This document shows positions 50,901 to 62,782 of a stretch of DNA of 64,000 nt, one piece after another (within the stretch, counting starts at the first letter, position 1; every line of letters starts with the position of its first letter). The DNA is from Ceratodon purpureus. Taxonomy: Eukaryota > Streptophyta > Bryopsida > Pseudoditrichales > Ditrichaceae. The DNA lies in contig CM026429.1 of assembly GCA_014871385.1 (NCBI GenBank), forward strand, positions 6,483,080 through 6,547,079, written 5' to 3'. The position numbers and the translations under genes are program-made. The notes beneath the pieces are model-generated. The model saw nothing but the letters and a program-made list of their open reading frames with translations, was not told where the DNA came from and did not search any database.

Positions 50901-51383
50901 GAAGACTAACTAAGTGCTTCACCTCAAAGTTCACATTTCCCATATGGATTGTTGGATACAACTCCACTCCACTTGCATAAAGCAGAGAGCATTCTCAACT
51001 CTTAATCACATCTATCTTGTCATCCAATGCAAAAAAGATGTGGAGGATTAATATTTTACTTGAAAATTTAAATAAGGCTTTAAAACGAATTTTTAAGAAA
51101 TTAAAAAAGAAATTGTCGAGATTTATTATATATATATATTTTTAGGTGTCGGACATTAAAATTTGAAATTAATTAATTATTCGACCAAGGGGTGTCAAAG
51201 CTGACCCCTTGGGTACGGTAGTATATTTTACTTTTTTGGCAACATACATTCAAAGAATAGTAGCACTGTAAGTGAAGTATATATTTTGGAGAGCATTCAA
51301 GTACAAAAGAGTCTCATCTAAATGTCCCCATCTTCAAATGTCAAATATTCTCCACTCAATGGATTGCGTACGGAGACTCTTCG
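47945..51383. other. Intergenic, upstream of the TNL gene
   Basis: The first few hundred bases should contain the TNL promoter. No gene is supported in the rest. The part 49080-49800 is C- and A-rich on the plus strand. A TA-repeat run lies at 51126-51140. Confidence 0.4.
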
Positions 51384-52505
51384 TCACATTAAATTTAACC
51401 ACCTGTTTGACCAACTTGTGCCAAAACAATTATATTTGGCATCGGTCATTGCCACAAACTTTCTCGAGCGGGGGTCTACCTGATTTATCAAGCACGCTTC
51501 TAAAGTGCCTACCAATCTATTCAGCTCGGTTGGAATCCTAGCCACAACAGGCTCATTGTTGTTTGCCTCCATGTTATTATCACATGAATGAACTTCAAGG
51601 ACAATAGTATATGAAAATGTATCCTCATCCCTCCAATCTTCATGCTTGACAAGCATAATGTCACCCAATTCTGGGAAAGGTGGGACACATCTCGGTTGTC
51701 AAGCCTCTGACAAATGAGTTCTAGGTGCTTGTCCTCAAGCTCATATACCACTACATACTTGTTCTAGGGAATTGGAAAAGTCATAAACTTATAGATAAGT
51801 TGCTGCACCGGCTAGTAAACGGTTTCCCTTGGTTGAGCATTCAAGATTTGCATCCCTATACTATGATGAACTAGCTGCATTGTTGAATCACGATCCTCCA
51901 TTCGTTGCTCAAGGTAGGCAACTCCAAAAAACACTTGCATTTTTCCTTGGAGTTCATGAATGAAGAATGCTAAGATTTTTCCCTTCCACGTCCATGAATG
52001 CACTATGTTTCCCAAATCTGGTTCAACTAAAACCATGTCATTCATCCTATATTCCACACCACGTATGTTATCCACATGCTTCTATATCCTGCAGATTGAC
52101 TAATTTTCGTGTTTGTGTTGCCTGCTCCTCCTCACATTGCAGTTGTATGGTTGCAAAGCTTGTCTACGATATACTCGAAGCAATGATGTCTACGAGATAA
52201 GGCCTGTCTATTATGAAGATCGGACTCATATTCTGTTCTTTCCAATATCCTAGGAGACGCTGTAAGTATCGATATAATTCCAGAATGTGTCAATTGTAGC
52301 TGCAACCTCACATGGGAGCTGACCCGGTTCGATTTTCTTTGACATGTGGACTTGCACAGTGCAAGGCAGTACACAATGAAGTACTTAGCAGCCAGGTAAT
52401 TCCGAACTCGGCTTCATCTTTGTGGCAGACTATTGCCATTTTTCTTCTAATAACTCCCATTGCCCTAGAATTTAGTGTTACATATGTCCATGCCAGTGTC
52501 CTCAC
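51384..52505 (-). pseudogene. Degenerate coding remnant, probably transposon-derived
   Basis: A chain of minus-strand open pieces in shifting frames has protein-like composition. 52505-52308 contains VRTLAWTYVTLNSRAMGVIR and EAEFGITWLL. 52374-52132 contains RHHCFEYIVDKLC. 52075-51812 contains NDMVLVEPDLGNIVHSW and GKILAFFIHELQGKMQVFFG. 51751-51521 contains ELEDKHLELICQRLDNRDV. The order and spacing suggest one gene broken by stops and frameshifts. The WKGKILAFFIHELQGKMQ part recalls C-terminal regions of large plant transposases (for example Kyakuja-Dileera-Zisupton types), but this is a loose resemblance only. Confidence 0.35.
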
Positions 52506-52915
52506 ATTCTCAAACCTCTTGTCTCAATTTGAGCTTCTCCTTCGGCCACTACAACACTCCCTCATCACAAATCACATCAATTGATCGATTGTGCGTGTAT
52601 TGTTCAATGCCCGAGATCAATCCCTTCTCAAACACCATTATACAACATTGTACACCATTCCTGATTCTTTTGCCATTGATAGTGATTAGGGGACAATGTC
52701 AAATTCTTGGGAACCTAGGCTCTGGAGCTTCTAAGCCTTCTTAGCATCTATTAAGCTATTCAACTAACGTGTTAAAGGTATTTAAGAATGCTCAAATAGA
52801 AGTTGTTTGAACAATCTTAAAAGCCTTTCGCACATTTTGGTGCGACGAGGACAGTTACTATACGGTTGGGTGTGAAGATCATGCAATCTGATAGGTACAA
52901 GCGGATCGAACAAAA

Positions 52916-53000
52916 ATGGCGTTTATGCAAAAGCTGAGAGCGTCTAGCAGGCTACTTTGTAGTGCCCCATCGCAGCTGACTTTGTCAGCGGGTTTTGCTG
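52916..53000 (+). CDS. Candidate first exon with mitochondrial presequence
   Basis: The ATG is in good context (CAAAAATGGC). It opens MAFMQKLRASSRLLCSAPSQ followed by LTLSAGFA and a GTAAGT donor, in phase 1. The peptide is rich in Arg, Ser, Ala and Leu, has no acidic residue and would form an amphipathic helix, so it looks like a mitochondrial targeting presequence. Many plant mitochondrial genes split the presequence from the mature part in this way. No second exon could be identified; downstream DNA is repeat and transposon sequence, so the gene may be disrupted or have a long intron. Confidence 0.35.
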
Positions 53001-53957
53001 GTAAGTGGCTGTGAATTCCTTCCATTCGATGCTTGCTATGAATTGTTTGATTATGATGTATGATTGGCTGACTTGGGTTCGTTGGTTGAATGCTGACGTA
53101 GTATCTTGAGTAGTTGAAGTTCGATTGTGAGGAATTGATGTTTGAGGGATGATTACGATGGATATGTGGAGTGATTGCGTTGGCTTGGGTTTTGGAGTTT
53201 TGCTGATGTGTGTGGGGTTTGGGTTGCGATAGTCTGTCTAGGAAGTTGGTGCAGACGAGGCAAATCATCCATTATACAAACTACTACTAATTTTTTATTT
53301 TTTGTTTGTTTTGAAACTGAAGTTGCATTTAGTAACACGGTACCAGTTTTTGCAGTGAATTCATCACTCTAGGCTTCATCATTTCTATTGCAGAGTCGAC
53401 AGTGTTACAAAACGTGTAACGTGTGTGGTCAATGTAGGTTAAGTTACTAAGGTTGAAGGTGCAAGGCAAAGAGATCATCATCATAAAAATAAAAAAATAA
53501 AAAAACATTAGGTTGAAAGGAAGTAGCTTGTGTCTCTTCAATTCAGATTCTGTGGAAGCAAATGCACTTATGTGATTTGGAGCACTGCCGGAGATACATG
53601 TCTCTTGCTTCACATGGATCTTTACCCTTCTTTGTTTTGTAGACGCATGGTGATGCGCTGTACAAGCTAATTTTAGCAATTCCAGCATTACCGGTTAGGT
53701 TCATAGAGTTTGTATTCATAATGTAAGGCATACCCATGTATTCATTCTTTTCCATCCTAATAATGCATAATAATGCAGTGCAAAGGTTTGGTCCATTGTA
53801 TCAAGCAACTAGGCTTCATTTTGAATGTGATTTGTAGATTGTACATTGGAAATCTTTATTCTATAAATGTCATGCACGCAAACATTACAATAGTCTTGAG
53901 AAATCCATGTGAAATGGTACATACCTCTCTAGAGTCGAAGATTCTGTCATGTTTGCA

Positions 53958-54131
53958 GGGAGCACACTTTCAAACATATTTATAGAGAGTACATTCTTGA
54001 ACATGTTCACTAGGAGTACATTCTCAAACATATTCACAATGAGTACAATTTTGATCATGTTCATTGGGAGTACATTTGTGAATATATTCACATTGTGTAC
54101 ATTTACAAACATGTTCACAGTACGTACATTC
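53958..54131. repeat. 27-bp minisatellite, 6.4 copies
   Basis: Six full units of 27 bp built on GAGTACATTCTCAAACATAT plus TCACA lie end to end, followed by a partial unit. Odd units carry CATATT or ATATATT and even units CATGTT, a 54-bp higher-order pattern. AACATGTT palindromes recur. The period is divisible by three, so frames stay open and encode 9-residue repeats on both strands (for example NVLLVNMFK). These are not called as genes. Confidence 0.9.
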
Positions 54132-54249
54132 ACCACATGACAGTGCTTCCAAAAGTCGCGATTTATTGTCGAGGTAAAAGTGATCCGTAATGACACATAC
54201 ACAAGAATGACTCCTCCGTATGGACATGAAAAGTCAAGTGTCATTTTTT

Positions 54250-54670
54250 GGGAACCTTGTCCAAAATGACTCTTTTGCAAGTCATTTAACGCGTCATTAA
54301 ATACGAGATTTCTACTGCTGCCTATAGCGAAGAACTCAGAGCACAAGAAGAGACTTGCTCTCTAACAAAGTTCGAACTATGTGCAAGCCACTGTGAGAAT
54401 TGGCGGTATAGCCAGACGATAATGTGTATTCTGCCTCTCAATATGAGGGCGGAGCTCATTTGCTAAACTGAAGACATGGGACTTCGACATTCGGAAGTTT
54501 TCAAGCCAACGGTTATCGTCATATTCATATAGGACATAACGACTAAACCACGACGTCAAACGAGGAAGTACCCACCACCCGAGCCCCTGATCCAAGAGAG
54601 TGGTCACATGTGCGATGCAAAAATCATGAAGGACAGATGCTACAATTGAGTGCACGTTAACAAGGGTGTC
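54250..54670 (-). pseudogene. PIF/Harbinger transposase N-terminal remnant
   Basis: From about 54670 the minus strand encodes WWVLPRLTSWFSRYVLYEYD, then NFRMSKSHVFSLANELRPHI and TYR-like THYRLAIPPILTVACT before a stop at 54377-54379. This is the N-terminal part of Harbinger transposases preceding the DDE core. After a stop and frameshift the next conserved piece, LFLCSEFFAIGSSRNLVF, continues to about 54260. The catalytic core is missing; the 27-bp minisatellite lies where it should be. This is complementary to the transposase at 37301-37980, which lacks the N-terminus, but the two are about 16 kb apart and need not be the same family. Confidence 0.7.
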
Positions 54671-54933
54671 ATGGACTTGCCCAACGTCGATAGTCGTGTC
54701 ACCCTCGTCCGGAGGAATGACATCGGGAGGTTTTAAAATGCTCTATACGACATTTTGAAGGAGCAAGACAAAGGATGGCAAGAAAAATGCCACGTTCCAG
54801 GGATTGACACGGTGATCCATGGAGGACAAGGGACGATTACGATGCAATAAAACCCTGAAGTCTACTAGACGACAACGGGAAGAGATGTCTTCAGATAGTG
54901 GAACAGATGTAGCCGGCGACCCAACCCTAATAA

Positions 54934-55451
<518 letters not shown>

Positions 55452-55496
55452 GACAGCCTCCTAGACTCCCAAATAAAATATTGCAGGTCAAATCTT

Positions 55497-55980
55497 ACAT
55501 TCCACGTCACCAAATTCCTCCACGCACACGTTCCACGTTTGCTCACGCATTCCACGTCAGATATGTTCATACGTTTTTTGTAACACAGAGCTCTCAAACA
55601 TTGCTTGACCGGTCAAACCCTAGACCTTCCGCGTGAGCCTATCACTCTACAACGCATTCCACGTCAGCGCACTCATTCCACGTCAGACTTCTCAGTACGT
55701 TTTTTTAACGCACTTGAACATGGCGCATGTTACCTATAACGCCTCAATGTTATAAGAAACGCGCTGCTGTGGCTACTACTATAGTCAACCATAGTCAAAA
55801 CTACCTTCCGCGTCAGCCATTGACTCTTCAAGCATTCCACGTCAACGCACTCATTCCACGTCAGTCAATGTGTTACGTTTTTTTTAACACATTTTAACAT
55901 AGCACCTCTGAAGATAAACGTCCTCCCTGTTATAAGAAACGTGCTAACGTGGAGACTTACTATATTTAGTCATATCTAAA
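55497..55980. repeat. 179-bp direct repeats with CATTCCACGTCA motifs
   Basis: Two units start with CCTTCCGCGTNAGCC at 55624 and 55803, exactly 179 bp apart. They share paired CATTCCACGTCA motifs, GTACGTTTTTTT-type runs, TGTTATAAGAAACG and a closing TATAGTCA or TTTAGTCA. A truncated, more diverged unit precedes them from 55497. The motif CATTCCACGTCA occurs six times (about 55498, 55548, 55655, 55674, 55833 and 55852). It abuts the hexamer array. Confidence 0.8.
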
Positions 55981-57139
55981 GTTCCTTGAGATAAAAAAGT
56001 AGGTGAAAAAATTACTATCCAACAGGAACGTGTCCGTTTAATTTAACGTGATGGCGTTATTTTGAACGTATAAATTCTATTCGCGTTTCACCCATATCCT
56101 CTTTGACGCAGTGACGTTATTGGTGACTTTTTCACGTTAAAACGCTTGACGCACGCCACGTTTAATTGGATATTTTTTCCACACTAATTCAGGATAGTGT
56201 GGATTTACGTCATTTTTGATGCATCTCTCCCATAGTGTGCGTCTTCGTGACAATGCGAAGACCTTACCACGGTTTCAAACACGCTAGCCGCTGCTCACGG
56301 TCGGAGTGGCAGAGTTTTTGGAAACTTTCCAACATGCATTAAACGCAACATTGCACGCGATCGGGAACAATTCATGATCCTACCAAGGTACATTAGTGGA
56401 GAACGTAAAACATTCAGCAAGGTGAGTAGACTCTTACCTAACGCCGAGTTAATATGCTCTTGAAAGCGCTCCAAGAGGCGGCGTCGAAGTAGTCCCCAAA
56501 TCAGAACACGCACTACGATGTGAAGACCACGCCCGCGGCACCTTCCAGCAAAACAAAAAGCGGCAACAATTCGAGCAGTGGAGGAGAGGGCGGTTCACGT
56601 TCCGAACGATCCAAACAATGACGAAGACCTACCGAGAAATCAAAGATCAGTGACTGCAATCACAGATTGAGTGACCAACAAAGGGAGTGCACACACACGG
56701 TTGAGGTGGAGAGCAACAAAGACGTTGCAAGGGAAGGAGGAAAGGAGGTTCAAATCATCTGTTCGGCAGAAGGTGATGCTGCCTCTCTTTCCCCGCCACT
56801 CTCCATCGGACTGTCACTTCAGTTTTATTAAAAAAACCCCATTTCACTCACATCCACTTCGTGCCATGATGGCTAACGGGGTGGCCTATGTCTGGATGTC
56901 AACACTCCACTCCATGCCACCTCAACATTGTACCTCTCAAATCTCAAATTTCCACTCCATTCACCCAATAGTGTGAACACAAACCAATTTTTTTGATGTC
57001 CATGGTATTAAGGGGTGGCAGTGTGTAGTTTACCATCCATTGGTGCGAAGGGGGCATTATACCAGTTGTGAGGACTGGTCTAACACGCTAAATTGTGGAT
57101 TCATAAGTTGTCTATGCCACCAAAAAAGTTGTTATTAGA
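55981..57139. other. Intergenic, nothing secure
   Basis: Continues with several ACGTT/AACGT-rich words to about 56170. A minus-strand open stretch near 56440-56590 (RVLIWGLLRRRLLERFQEHI, followed by a GTAAGA donor) has some protein-like character but no known domain. Confidence 0.35.
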
Positions 57140-57141
57140 TA

Positions 57142-57298
57142 CTCCCTCCGTCTCATTAAAAGAAATTTGTTTGCTAATAATATCAAATTTAAGGGCAAAT
57201 CTAAATTTAGAAACAAGTTGGCCAAATTTAGAAACAACGATTTTATTTAGAGACAGATTTTTTGAGCAAACAACAGTCTTTTAGTGAGACAGAGGGAG
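57142..57298. mobile_element. Stowaway-type MITE (Tc1/mariner)
   Basis: The ends are CTCCCTCCGTCTCATTAAAA and, inverted, TTTTAGTGAGACAGAGGGAG, the hallmark Stowaway termini. The dinucleotide TA flanks both sides (57140-57141 and 57299-57300). The length is 157 bp. The interior is AT-rich and can fold back; AAATTTAGAAACAA occurs twice. Such elements are mobilised in trans by mariner-like transposases. Confidence 0.95.
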
Positions 57299-57300
57299 TA

Positions 57301-58102
57301 GAATCAATGTGCATTCTATAGAAGATTTGTTACGCTTCCACTTGTTGTAAACTTGTTGCTGATATCTGTGGTCACCATTGTATATGTGTGGTACAAATGC
57401 AGCGGCTAGTATGTAGCTTTCTGAGCAGAATAGCTTGAAGAAACTACCTTCAGAATTGCAGGGACATAAGAATGAGCTAACAGCAAACTCATGTCAATTC
57501 AAGTAGAGAGTAAATGAATTTCTAAGGGGAGAATATAATCATCGATGGCAGTGTGGCAATTCATACATGCACATACAAATAGAACATTGTCCAACTCACA
57601 TGTTTTCAGAACCAAAGTATGTGCCCTGCCATGGATAAATTCCACTGAGTTCATTGCTATGCAGATCCTGAATTTAACACTTAACCCATGTGTCATTTCA
57701 TGATTTGTCACACAACTTCAAAAATGACATCGAAATTCAATTTCAACACGACTCCGGACTCAATAACCTCGCTCCGAAGTAGCGCATGACGTCATCAACA
57801 GTGACGACCCACAATCACTAGTACCTGTAAATGACAACAACCTCGACTCTTCCTCCAACTCCCCATTCCACGCCTGAGGAGGATCAGCCCCCACACTGGT
57901 ACCCTCGTGGGATGGAGTGTGGGGGTTCATCCGACCTCCCCATCTTAACCCCAGTTGGGCTGCTCCTCGCGTTCCCGTTCGCTCCCGACTTCCCCCCGTT
58001 CCCGTCAGTTCTCCCATCATAAGCCCAATGGAGTTATAACACAAAACTTTGAAACATTCATCAAAATAAGCACACTTGGACATACCTTTTAAGTCCCTAG
58101 GC
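57301..58102. other. Intergenic, nothing recognised
   Basis: A GC-richer patch at about 57840-58010 yields open frames on both strands with no known domain. Confidence 0.35.
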
Positions 58103-58320
58103 AATACCCATCATGAACATAATTTTAAATCCATCGCCATCTTTAAGGTTTACTCATTTTGGCATTACCCATCATAGAGCAATTTTAAATGCATCACGAT
58201 CTCTAGAAAATACCCATCATGGACTACATATGAGATAAATCACAATCACATGGAGGAAATACCCATCATAGAGATACTTTAGATTACATCACAACTCTTT
58301 AAGCCATACCCATCATGGTT
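58103..58320. repeat. Five diverged repeats of an ATACCCATCATAGA unit, period about 46-60 bp
   Basis: TACCCATCAT followed by GGA, AGA or GAA recurs at about 58103, 58163, 58209, 58258 and 58305. Most copies are followed by an AATTTTAAATNCATCAC-like stretch. Divergence is considerable, so this is an old minisatellite. Confidence 0.7.
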
Positions 58321-59316
58321 GCATTTCTAGAGAAAAATTATATCTCTGCTTTATGTAATCATTCCATAACACCTATAAAACTTGGAAATAAAAAATTATT
58401 AAATTGTTACAACAATATGCTCTTAAAATATAAACCATTCAAATGTGCATATATTTCAATGCATGCAATATAATAAAACAAATAAAACTAATGAGTTAAA
58501 GGTTTAAAACATACTCCATTCAAAATTTCAACAATGTTTGACTTAAAAATCTCCTTTGAAACCACAAGTGATATCCACTCCAATTTGTGTCCACAATTCA
58601 TTGGAACTTGGAAGGCAATTTCAAGTTGCAATTGTTCCTTTAAATGGATGTGGGTTCATAAGGATGAGTGCACAATAAGACCAAAAAGCCCCCATTCATC
58701 CACATGTCAAGGTAACTATGGGTTCGAACCATGGATTACCTACTTGGATCCTGATGGATGAGATACCGAAGGGACTATCCACGGCATTCATCCGGTAAGG
58801 TACCAGTGTGAGGGTCAATTCTCCCTGGCCCCATTCCACCTACCCAAGGAACCACCACAGCTAAATAACACCCAAACATCACACTAACACCATCCAGATA
58901 CTCGCCCAGATATCACCTCACTATCACACAAGCACCACCCAGGTACCTGTCCAGGCGTTCCCTCGGTTTCGCTCCAAACCCACCTGCAGACATCATATTC
59001 CAACCATTTCCTCGTAATGCATCGCTCACAGACTTCACCGTGTCCTCAACCCACGCCAACACACGTCTAGTATAAACACCACCAATCTCAGCAATGCCAA
59101 TTCCTACCCTCATCTGTAAAACATCTCATCCCTGTCTCATCGATCTAGTAACCGAGGGAGTGTGATCTCAGTTACGAACTTACTATATTATTATCTAGAT
59201 CTTGTTCTTGCAATTTGTCTAGACAAGTCATCGACAGTGATCTTGCAGTTTGTCTAGACAAGTGATAGATCGTGGTTTGACTGGAGGTGATTAGACGAGC
59301 GAGATAGGTGCGAGCG
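58321..59316. other. Upstream region of the C2-domain gene
   Basis: No gene supported. The stretch 59205-59280 holds two copies of a TTGTCTAGACAAGT word about 40 bp apart, itself a near-palindrome, just upstream of the C2 gene. It could be promoter or 5' UTR. Confidence 0.4.
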
Positions 59317-60265
59317 ATGGCGCACCGGGAGCTTCAAGTGACGGTGATCTCGGCGCAGGACTTGAAGAACGTGCGGCTCTCGGGGCGGGCGATGAGCCCA
59401 TATGCGGAGGTCTGGATTCGGAGCTCCGGGGTGAGCAAGGTGCAGACTGGGGTGGACAGCGGTGGTGGCATCAATCCGTCGTGGAATTCTGTTGTGAAGG
59501 TGCCTTGTGAGGAGGAGCTTTTCCGGAGCGATGGTGCGGTGACAATTGCGCTTCGTCACCGGGGTTCGATTTGTGATAAGCTCATCGGGACGGTCACTGT
59601 TCCGCTGTCGGATCTGAGCTTGCAGTGTCGAGCGGCGGACTCGAATGCTTCGCGAGAGTCGACGCTCATGACGTATCAGGTGGGTAATTCTACCGAAACC
59701 TAATTTCATCATCGTAGTTACTAGAATTTTTACCGGATTGTAAGAAAATTCAGGGAGTTTATTCTATGGCTTGACTGATTCTCGACTTAGCCTAGTTTAT
59801 TCAGGAGCTTATGTCTCGAAGCGTCCTGATTAATTTCGTTAATTTCGTATATAAGCGTCCTGATTTACCGTCGAATTGGTAGTCAAACTAAGGACGTTAC
59901 TAAGTTTCGAATGACTAATTTTTTGTGGAATTGATATTCAGGTTCGAATGAGGTCAGGAAAGCCACATGGGGTTTTGAATATCTCTGTGCTAGTGGGATC
60001 GCTCGTGAAGCAAGCAAGCTATGACAAACCCTCAGTGGCTCATCCATCGGAGACCGCTCCTCCAGTGACAGCATATCCAACATCGACTACAGGATACAGA
60101 CAAGCTGCTGTAACTCCTCCGAATGTGACACAGTACTATCCGCCACAGCAAGTTTATCCTCCACAGCAGAGCGCGTACCCTTTGCAGCATAATCTTCATC
60201 CTCCACAGTACCAGCCTCAATATGCACAGCCGGCGGGGTATAACTACCAACAAGTAGTGTATTAA
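59317..60265 (+). CDS. SRC2-like C2-domain protein
   Basis: SRC2-type proteins are small plant C2-domain proteins linked to membranes and to cold and stress responses. Exons 59317-59679 and 59942-60265 join in phase 0 to 228 residues. Residues 2-115 form a C2 domain: ELQVTVISAQDLKNV, SPYAEVWI, NPSWNSVVKVP and DKLIGTVTVPLSDL. It is followed by TYQVRMRSGKPHGVLNISV, the tail strand typical of SRC2/BAP-like proteins (RxxxGKPxGxLxxxV). The C-terminus is rich in Pro, Gln and Tyr (YYPPQQVYPPQQSAYPLQ). The usual Ca2+-binding aspartates are partly replaced (for example DSGGGINPSWN), so calcium dependence is uncertain. Splice sites are CAG|GTGGGT and TTCAG|GTTCGA. The ATG at 59317 is the first in frame and starts the domain directly. 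Confidence 0.9.
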
Positions 60266-62540
60266 ATTGGAATTACATGTCCTCGAAGCAGGTGCAGAAG
60301 TGGGCTCCAGGCCAGGTTGATGTGAGACGTAACTGAGCAGTACGGCTATATGGCGGTGGTTGTGGATGCTGACCCTGAATGTCGCCTCTCTCTCTCTCAA
60401 CTTACGGTAAGTTGGTACAAATCCTGCTGTAATCCAAAAATGTTTGGACTACAAATGTATATTGAATTTAGACATGCGCTGTAGTCGTGTAGAAATCACT
60501 TGTACATAACGCACATGTACCATTCCAGAGATCCGTGTAAATTGATTTTTGACAAATTCAACTAAGTATCAGCTTTAATTTCTACTTCGTCGGTGGGACA
60601 ACTTGACCGTCATATGGGTTCAATTTTTCCGTTGATTCGTAAGGAGTGCTTGAATTGCAGAGTGTGACAGTAGTCTGCACGAGATGCAAGAGTCTGGATG
60701 TTGAGAGTGCATGCTTTTGGTGAGGAATACCTCCTTGCATTCAGAAGCTTCAAGGGAACTGCCTGAAAGATGTCATCAAAGAAACATGTAGCTTGTGGAC
60801 TTGTGACTTTCCACCATTGGATATATTCAACGTACAGATCAAGAAATTTGCCGAGAAGGTTGTAGCCTAAACAGTGTTGAGATCAGCAAAAATCTAAAGG
60901 AAAGCACGTCAGCCCAACCAATCTAGGCAATCATGGTTGTATGTGTATGGATTTCTGAGGGCTTAGATCTCTGTAATTATTTCAATTAAATATTTCCGAG
61001 TTTCCTAATTGCCAAGTGAAAATACATTATTTAGGAAACAAGGCTGCTGTTATAATCGTAGTGTTGCAGCAAAAATTGAAGTTTGGGACTTAGCGTAGCA
61101 AGAGTAAACAGTATAACGAATAAAACTCAAATTAATGATGGATTTACTCCTATGAATTGGGATCCTACGAAAGTTGGACTAACAAAAATTCTTAACTGTT
61201 CCAATTCAATCTAGGTAGTTGAATATGCTTGTCTAAGCTGTGTATGACACCGCGATTTCTTGTTCCTCTGTTTTTCCTGCCATTTGCTGTAACGTTATGA
61301 ATCTCGAGCATCTAGTGATGCAGTTCTTCAACGTCTAATCATGATATTATTTGCTTGCTTTTGGGTATCTTTGCTATTGGGTCTAGATATAAGACCTCCT
61401 GGTGGGAGTATTTCAAGCACAGCGTATATCTTGGCCTATATCTGCTCGAATGAAGGCCTATAATCATACAACTATAATCAGGCAGCGGTAGTTTGCTCCT
61501 CTGATGAAGGAGCGTCGTCAACAGAAGTCTGTTTTCTGAGATGCAGACTAAGACCCTACTTATCTACCCGGTTATCAGGCTGCAAGAATCAAACTCAACG
61601 TACATCGTTATCGTATATGAAAATAACGCCCAGCTAGAAAACCGTAAACCCCTAATCCCAAATCGTAATATACCAAGTTAAATGTGAACCACGGTTCTCA
61701 CCCGGCTACAAATAAATCTTTGCTTCTAACTTACATGAACATAGCTGAATGTGACTGCTGCAAAATCAAAATGTGCAACTTACAGTAAAACCACTTGATA
61801 GGTTTGAAGTTTCAAACGAAAGATCGGCTAGCTGCTTCTCTGTTTTAGTGCATGACTTTTCGTCATTGAACAGTATCCTCGAGAAGTAAATATGACAGAG
61901 TGTAACTCACATTCAAATCCTTGATAATTTGATGATGAGGATTTTTCTCGAGGGTACGTCACCTCAGCAGCTGCCTGAAAGCCAAGTTGGACTCGTCTCC
62001 GAATGATTCCAGATGAAGGAAAAACATATTTTTCATAGAGTTTATGGTGCACATACGATGCAAGACAGTGTATTCAGTAGTTGGATTCCACAAGTCCCGG
62101 GTCATGTCACAAAGCTACCAACGACGTAACTTCATTTACTGACTAAATGGGAGTTTCATTTTATCACGATTTGCATTCAAGACATCTCAAGATTGATAAC
62201 TTATTTTGTATCAACCGTCCAGCTTCACTAAAAGAGAACATTGCATTAACAAACAAAGAATTTCATCGGCCTCCCCAGCGACCTTACTTTCAAACTCCGT
62301 GCTTCACAACTTTATGGTGAGTACTGTACATTTTAGTCCTGTAGAGGACTCCAGGTAGTACTCTGGAATAACTGTATGCACAACATGCAATGTGCCATGA
62401 TGTTTCCACTTGTATCATCTTTGACTCATTCCTTCTCAGTCAAAGTTCATGCCATGTTGCATCAAGAAACCTTGAATGCTTTAAGTTACAGTCGAACGTG
62501 GCATGCCGCATGTTGCATCACCTGCACTAATGGGAAAATG
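60266..62540. other. Intergenic between the C2 gene and the lectin kinase
   Basis: The 3' UTR of the C2 gene probably extends to about 60550. No other gene is supported. Minus-strand frames at 61339-61521 and 61828-62052 lack domains. Confidence 0.4.
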
Positions 62541-62740
62541 GTATGGGTATACCAACGAGTATACCAACGAGTATACCAACGAGTATACCAACGAGTATAC
62601 CAATATAGTGGACTGCCATTTTACACCAAGCTCGGTGGTATAATCGTTGGTCGCTGGAGACCATCTTTCCACTAGTGCTGGGTCCTGTATTGCAGGTCCT
62701 CCACAATCAAAGTTCATGCCATGTTACATCAACAAGAGCT
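62431..62740. repeat. Pair of 25-bp direct repeats about 266 bp apart
   Basis: CAAAGTTCATGCCATGTTGC then ATCAA near 62442, and CAAAGTTCATGCCATGTTAC then ATCAA near 62708, are nearly identical direct repeats. They bracket the 12-bp tandem array. Confidence 0.7.
62547..62603. repeat. 12-bp tandem repeat GTATACCAACGA, 4.75 copies
   Basis: Four perfect units and a partial fifth lie end to end, each with the palindrome GTATAC. The frame through it encodes VYQR repeats. Perfect identity implies recent expansion. Confidence 0.93.
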
Positions 62741-62782
62741 GCTCTCTTTTTTGTAGGGGGGGGGAGAATTTTAACCAGTGAG

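Noticed and set aside
53885-54346. Minus-strand frame with NVLLVNMFK repeats as a repeat protein
   Set aside because: Only its first part is protein-like and belongs to the transposase remnant. The rest is the 27-bp minisatellite.
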